This document shows, piece by piece, positions 4,524 to 7,306 of a stretch of 7,306 nt of DNA. The stretch lies in NCBI GenBank assembly GCA_041649615.1, contig JBAZMT010000036.1, positions 1 through 7,306 of the forward strand, read 5' to 3'. Source of the DNA: JALOAR01 sp041649615. Lineage in GTDB: Bacteria > Patescibacteriota > Minisyncoccia > UBA6257 > Colwellbacteraceae. A program made the position numbers and the translations under genes. How positions within the stretch are numbered: the first letter of the stretch is position 1; each line of letters opens with the position of its first letter. The notes beneath the pieces are model-generated. The model saw only the letters and a program-made list of their open reading frames with translations. It made no database searches and was not told where the DNA came from.

Positions 4524-5756
4524 ATGCCTTGGTCGATTGGCAACATCCCTGACGCCTTCAAATCCCTCTCGAAAGAGAAGAAGCGGCTCGCCATTTCCAT
4601 TGCTAATGGCGTGCTCCGCTCGTGTTTGAAAGACGGGGGAACTGATAAAGAGTGCGCACCGAAGGCGATTCGGGTTGCGCTGGCAAAAGTCAAGGAGAAG
4701 AAAGTGAAAGAAGAGGCCACCGTTCAGGCCACCGAGACGGTGGCCGCCGCCGTGACTGAGGAAGCGATGCTGACAGACGATCTTTCGTTGTCCGTCTCGC
4801 TTTCTGAGTCTGGCATCAAAGATGAAGGCGGCGTTGTGAAAGCGACCGAATGCCTGATCGAGCAGGGATGGTCGCTCAACAAACGCTTCTATTCTAGTTC
4901 TCTGCTCAGGAAGCTGGCCCCGATCCTCGATGGTGCAGGATCGATCGACGGCCACATTCCTAACCCGCGTTTCAAGGACTGTGTCGGCGTTCACCGCAGC
5001 GTTCGCTTTGCGGAAGGTGCGGGGCCGACCGGGAAAGACGCAATCATCGGAGAGTTCCACGCTATTGACTCACATCTACAGCGAATCATCAAACACGCTC
5101 CGACGCTGGTGAAGCTCTCGATCAATGGAAAGGGAAAGATCCGCCGTGGTACAGCGGAGGGTCAAGAGGGATTCATCGTGGAAGACGTGGATACCGAGAT
5201 TCCGTGGACGTGTGATGCGGTCTTCGTGGCCGGAGCGCGCGGCGGAATTGGCGATGTGCTAGAGGCGTTGGAACTCGATGGAGGAACGAATATGGACCTG
5301 AATACCATTCAGGATCTAAAGAACGCTTACCCGAAGCTCCTGGAGGAGTATGCCGACGAGGTTCGATCCTCCGTTGCCGCTGAACTCCAGGAGCAGGGCG
5401 AGACGGTGAAGTTGAAGGCTGACATCAAAGAGGCGCAAGACGAGCTTGCCAAGACGGTGAAGCAGCGCGACGAGGCGTTGCGCAAGATTGCCATCGTGGA
5501 GAGCCGCAACCTCCTAGAGAAGAAGTTGGGCGAGTCGAAGCTGCATGAGAGCCTGAAGGCGCTTGTGCGGAAGCAGTTTGCCGACGCGATTGCCGAGGAT
5601 GCTGCTGTCGATGCGCTCTTGAAGGAATACACGGACCTCGCGGCCTCCCTCGCGGAGCCGGTCAAGGTCGAGGGCGTCAAGGAAGAGGCCGACAACGCCT
5701 CTGAGAATGACTGGGAACTTCTAAATGACGTTCTTGGTCTCAAGGACGGTGAGTAG
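4524..5756 (+). CDS. Capsid maturation protease fused to scaffold domain
   Basis: The 410-residue product joins three parts. Residues 1-60 form a basic helical domain with the start MPWSIGNIPDAFKSLSKEKK, a type of N-terminal segment I associate with some phage head proteins. Residues 85-245 resemble the phage prohead protease family with a herpesvirus-assemblin-like fold: EQGWSLNKRFYSSSLLRKLAP (113-133), DGHIPNPRFKDCVGVH (142-157; H144 is the likely catalytic His), KLSINGKGK (197-205; S199 is the likely nucleophile) and TCDAVFVAGARGG (229-241). Residues 257-410 are charged and strongly helical, as expected for a scaffold. Such proteins assemble with the capsid protein and are then degraded by self-cleavage. 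The ATG is the first possible start after an in-frame stop at 4467 (no GTG or TTG between). Its ribosome binding site is weak (AGAGAT). The stop is two bases before the next gene. Confidence 0.85.
   Translation: MPWSIGNIPDAFKSLSKEKKRLAISIANGVLRSCLKDGGTDKECAPKAIRVALAKVKEKKVKEEATVQATETVAAAVTEEAMLTDDLSLSVSLSESGIKDEGGVVKATECLIEQGWSLNKRFYSSSLLRKLAPILDGAGSIDGHIPNPRFKDCVGVHRSVRFAEGAGPTGKDAIIGEFHAIDSHLQRIIKHAPTLVKLSINGKGKIRRGTAEGQEGFIVEDVDTEIPWTCDAVFVAGARGGIGDVLEALELDGGTNMDLNTIQDLKNAYPKLLEEYADEVRSSVAAELQEQGETVKLKADIKEAQDELAKTVKQRDEALRKIAIVESRNLLEKKLGESKLHESLKALVRKQFADAIAEDAAVDALLKEYTDLAASLAEPVKVEGVKEEADNASENDWELLNDVLGLKDGE
5280..5285 (+). promoter_or_regulatory. Internal ribosome binding site for nested scaffold start
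   Basis: GGAGGA lies six bases before an in-frame ATG at 5292 inside the protease-scaffold gene. It is a better Shine-Dalgarno match than the one serving the full-length start at 4524. Its place exactly at the junction between protease and helical scaffold regions argues against chance. Confidence 0.65.
5292..5756 (+). CDS. Nested in-frame scaffold protein (internal start)
   Basis: Starting at the internal ATG, codon 257 of the protease-scaffold gene, this would yield a 154-residue protein that shares the C terminus of the longer product. It begins MDLNTIQDLKNAYPKLLEEY and is almost wholly helical. A central coiled-coil-like stretch (about residues 37-80, with KADIKEAQDELAKTVKQRDE) leads to an acidic end, ENDWELLNDVLGLKDGE. 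The arrangement copies phage lambda, where Nu3 scaffold is made from an internal start in the C protease gene. The scaffold would be produced in excess over the protease and removed during maturation. A GGAGGA six bases upstream supports initiation. Production of the short form is inferred, not shown. Confidence 0.65.
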   Translation: MDLNTIQDLKNAYPKLLEEYADEVRSSVAAELQEQGETVKLKADIKEAQDELAKTVKQRDEALRKIAIVESRNLLEKKLGESKLHESLKALVRKQFADAIAEDAAVDALLKEYTDLAASLAEPVKVEGVKEEADNASENDWELLNDVLGLKDGE

Positions 5757-5758
5757 TC

Positions 5759-6178
5759 ATGGCCGTCGGAGCGCGCGCACGGAATGTTCGCGTTATTGAC
5801 GATTGGGGCCATCACGTCAAGTTCGTAAACGGCAACACGGCGCTGGAGGAAGGCGACATCGTCTGCGACTCTAGCGGCGTCCTCATTGAGGGTGCCGATA
5901 GCTGCACGACTGGCGTTATTGGCGTTGCTGGGTCGGATGCGGCGGCTGGCGAGACGATTACCGTCCTGACGGCTGGCCTGTTCGAGATTGATGCGGCTAC
6001 GGCTTACGACGCGGCTCTCTATGACAAGATTTACCTTGCCAGTGCATCGACCGTTGACGCCGGAACGAGTGGCGACGTGCCCATTGGCCGCGTTGTTGAA
6101 GCTGATCCCGCATCGGGCGGATGGGTCCAATTCTTGTTGTGGTCTGTAGCGGAAATGGATGTCTCCGCTCGGAGCTAG
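5759..6178 (+). CDS. Probable head decoration protein
   Basis: The 139-residue product is small, acidic and rich in Ala, Gly, Val and Asp. Short beta-like segments are separated by turns (GDIVCDSSGVLIEGAD, TTGVIGVAGSDAAAGETITVLTAGLFEID, YDKIYLASASTVDAG, IGRVVEADPASGGWVQFLLW). This pattern, with a late IGRVVE-type segment followed by a final strand, is typical of the DUF2190-type and lambda gpD-like capsid decoration proteins encoded directly before the major capsid gene. These bind the outside of the expanded capsid and stabilise it. The gene starts two bases after the protease-scaffold stop, with GGTGAG upstream, and ends 11 bases before the capsid gene. The family assignment rests on composition and position; no catalytic motif is present. 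Confidence 0.75.
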   Translation: MAVGARARNVRVIDDWGHHVKFVNGNTALEEGDIVCDSSGVLIEGADSCTTGVIGVAGSDAAAGETITVLTAGLFEIDAATAYDAALYDKIYLASASTVDAGTSGDVPIGRVVEADPASGGWVQFLLWSVAEMDVSARS

Positions 6179-6182
6179 GGGG
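6177..6182 (+). promoter_or_regulatory. Ribosome binding site deciding the major capsid start
   Basis: AGGGGG overlaps the stop codon of the decoration gene and lies seven bases before the ATG at 6190. It favours that start over the in-frame ATG at 6121, which lies inside the decoration gene and would add a 23-residue unrelated peptide. Confidence 0.7.
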
Positions 6183-6189
6183 CATAGCC

Positions 6190-7299
6190 ATGGCTGAAAA
6201 CAAAGCAGTTCTCACTCCTGAGGACAATCAGGATATCCGCGAGAAAGGGATGAAGAAGTACGATCCCGACAAGTCCATCCGTCTTACGGAGGAAGCTCGC
6301 GATACGTTGCGGCAGTTGAAGAGGAAGCCGGGGCTACTTGCTCATGCCAGTCTCCAGGCAATTCGTGAGGCTGTCGGCGCGGATGCGTTTGACTCTCTCA
6401 CGCTGGACCGGATGCACAAGCAGATGCTGGCCGGGTACAAGGAGTACGAGCCGCAGTGGCCGAAGCTGGTCTCGAAGACGACTTCGATCAACGATTTCCG
6501 CACTCGCTACTCGATCATCCATTCGGGATTCAACCGCCTGCCTGAAGTAAAGGCGAAGGAACCCTACAAGGAACTCCAGTACAGCGACGATTCGACCAAC
6601 TGGACGCCGAAGAAGTACGGCGGGATGTATGGGTATTCGTTCGAGGCTTCGACCTATGACGATCTTGGGATGTTCGATGACGACGTTCGCAAGCTCGGCC
6701 AGGCCACGAATCGCACCTACGACTACTTCTTCTTCTACACCTGTCTCGATGCGAACCCGACGAGTTACGACGGCTCGAATGCGATCTTCGGCTCTGTCGG
6801 AGCGAGTGCCGGAACGTTCGCGAACACGATGACGACTACGGGTCTGAACTATACGAACCTGGAGACGGCCGTTACGACCATGCTCCAGCAGACCCAGCTT
6901 GATTCGTCCTCGACGTTCACTGACGCGAACTACATGCCCGCGATGTACATTCCGAAGTATCTGATTGTGCATCCCTCGGACCTGTTGACGGCGAAGAGAA
7001 TGCTTTACACGCCGAACTGGCCGGGCAAGGCAGACAACGATGTCAACGTTCTGCCCGAGCTTGAGATTCTGGTCACGCCGTACATCACCGCGACGCACTG
7101 GTATCTCATGGCCGATCCTGCTCAGGGCGCGAACACGATGGAAGTGGGCCTGTGGGGCGGGAACGCCGCGCCGGAACTCTTCTATGAGCCCGCAAACACG
7201 GGCCACGGGTTTGCGTTTGACGAGGTGCGCTCGAAGATCCGAACGATCTTCGGTGGCGCTGTCCTCGATCCTCGTGCTTGGATTCTCGGCTCTACCTGA
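6190..7299 (+). CDS. Major capsid protein (HK97 fold)
   Basis: This is the shell-forming protein, present in hundreds of copies per head. The 369-residue product starts at the ATG with AGGGGG upstream. Residues 1-75 are charged and helical, as in the delta or N-arm region of HK97-fold capsids. Then come segments resembling the gpT-like major head family: YSIIHSGFNRLPEVKAKEPY (residues 107-126, E-loop region), QYSDDSTNWTPKKYGGMYGYSFEA (130-153), an aromatic helix TYDYFFFYTC (176-185), IPKYLIVHPSDLLTAKRML (254-272, spine or P-domain region) and the C-terminal GHGFAFDEVRSKIRTIFGGAVLDPRAW (338-364). The gene uses mostly C- or G-ending codons, consistent with high expression. No separate N-terminal prosegment is obvious; the scaffold is supplied by the gene upstream. 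The ORF is complete and ends six bases before the window edge region closes, with TAA repeated shortly after the TGA. Confidence 0.88.
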   Translation: MAENKAVLTPEDNQDIREKGMKKYDPDKSIRLTEEARDTLRQLKRKPGLLAHASLQAIREAVGADAFDSLTLDRMHKQMLAGYKEYEPQWPKLVSKTTSINDFRTRYSIIHSGFNRLPEVKAKEPYKELQYSDDSTNWTPKKYGGMYGYSFEASTYDDLGMFDDDVRKLGQATNRTYDYFFFYTCLDANPTSYDGSNAIFGSVGASAGTFANTMTTTGLNYTNLETAVTTMLQQTQLDSSSTFTDANYMPAMYIPKYLIVHPSDLLTAKRMLYTPNWPGKADNDVNVLPELEILVTPYITATHWYLMADPAQGANTMEVGLWGGNAAPELFYEPANTGHGFAFDEVRSKIRTIFGGAVLDPRAWILGST

Positions 7300-7306
7300 T
7301 AAGTAA

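Noticed and set aside
4366..4629. Plus-strand ORF bridging the gap between the Mu F-like and protease genes
   Set aside because: It overlaps both real genes out of frame, is rich in Pro, Arg and Ser like a shadow frame, and lacks an RBS; the hairpins explain the gap better.
4260..5060. Long minus-strand ORF of 266 residues antisense to the protease gene
   Set aside because: Shadow of the plus-strand coding frame: composition is Arg/Ser/Pro-biased and it runs through the hairpin gap without promoter or RBS.
5327..6130. Long minus-strand ORF of 267 residues antisense to scaffold and decoration genes
   Set aside because: Composition is low-complexity Ser/Arg/Ala, mirroring the codon bias of the real genes on the other strand.
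6121..6189. Upstream ATG for the capsid gene
   Set aside because: It lies inside the decoration gene with no RBS, and the extra peptide does not fit a capsid N terminus; ATG at 6190 has AGGGGG seven bases before it.
6334..7206. 290-residue minus-strand ORF antisense to the capsid gene
   Set aside because: Arg- and Val-rich shadow created by the GC-ending codons of the capsid gene; no start signal.

Overview
This window is the packaging and head-assembly block of a tailed double-stranded DNA bacteriophage or prophage (class Caudoviricetes). The evidence is the ordered set of hallmark proteins: large terminase, portal, Mu F-like minor head protein, capsid maturation protease joined to a scaffold, small head-decoration protein and HK97-fold major capsid protein. 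Nothing here identifies the host. The genes have Shine-Dalgarno-type purine tracts and ordinary bacterial start codons, so a bacterial host is likely. There is no integrase, att site, tRNA or host gene, so free phage and prophage cannot be told apart. Tail genes are not in the window.

Layout. Positions 1-1646 hold the 3' part of the large terminase gene (its 5' end lies outside the window), a small acidic cysteine-rich protein and a 39-residue single-span membrane peptide. Positions 1653-3290 hold the portal gene and a second small membrane protein with a helical tail. Positions 3232-3573 hold the only gene on the minus strand, an unrecognised 113-residue protein with its own near-consensus promoter and probably almost no leader. 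Positions 3617-4414 encode the Mu F-like minor head protein. Positions 4415-4523 are the longest non-coding gap and can fold into two GNRA-capped hairpins. Positions 4524-5756 encode the protease-scaffold polyprotein, with a strong internal in-frame start that would make the scaffold alone. Positions 5759-6178 encode the decoration protein and 6190-7299 the major capsid protein. No stretch over 300 bases lacks a gene.

How the genes work together. Scaffold and major capsid protein would co-assemble around the portal into a procapsid, with the protease and the minor head protein inside. The protease would then cut scaffold and itself. The terminase docks on the portal and pumps in DNA, and the decoration protein binds the expanded shell. 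The plus-strand genes are tightly spaced and look co-transcribed.

The core is a familiar head module. I found no clear evidence of a wholly new system. The parts that deserve attention are the reverse-oriented cassette with its promoter, the nested scaffold start, the structured gap before the protease gene and the three small unassigned proteins around the portal gene.
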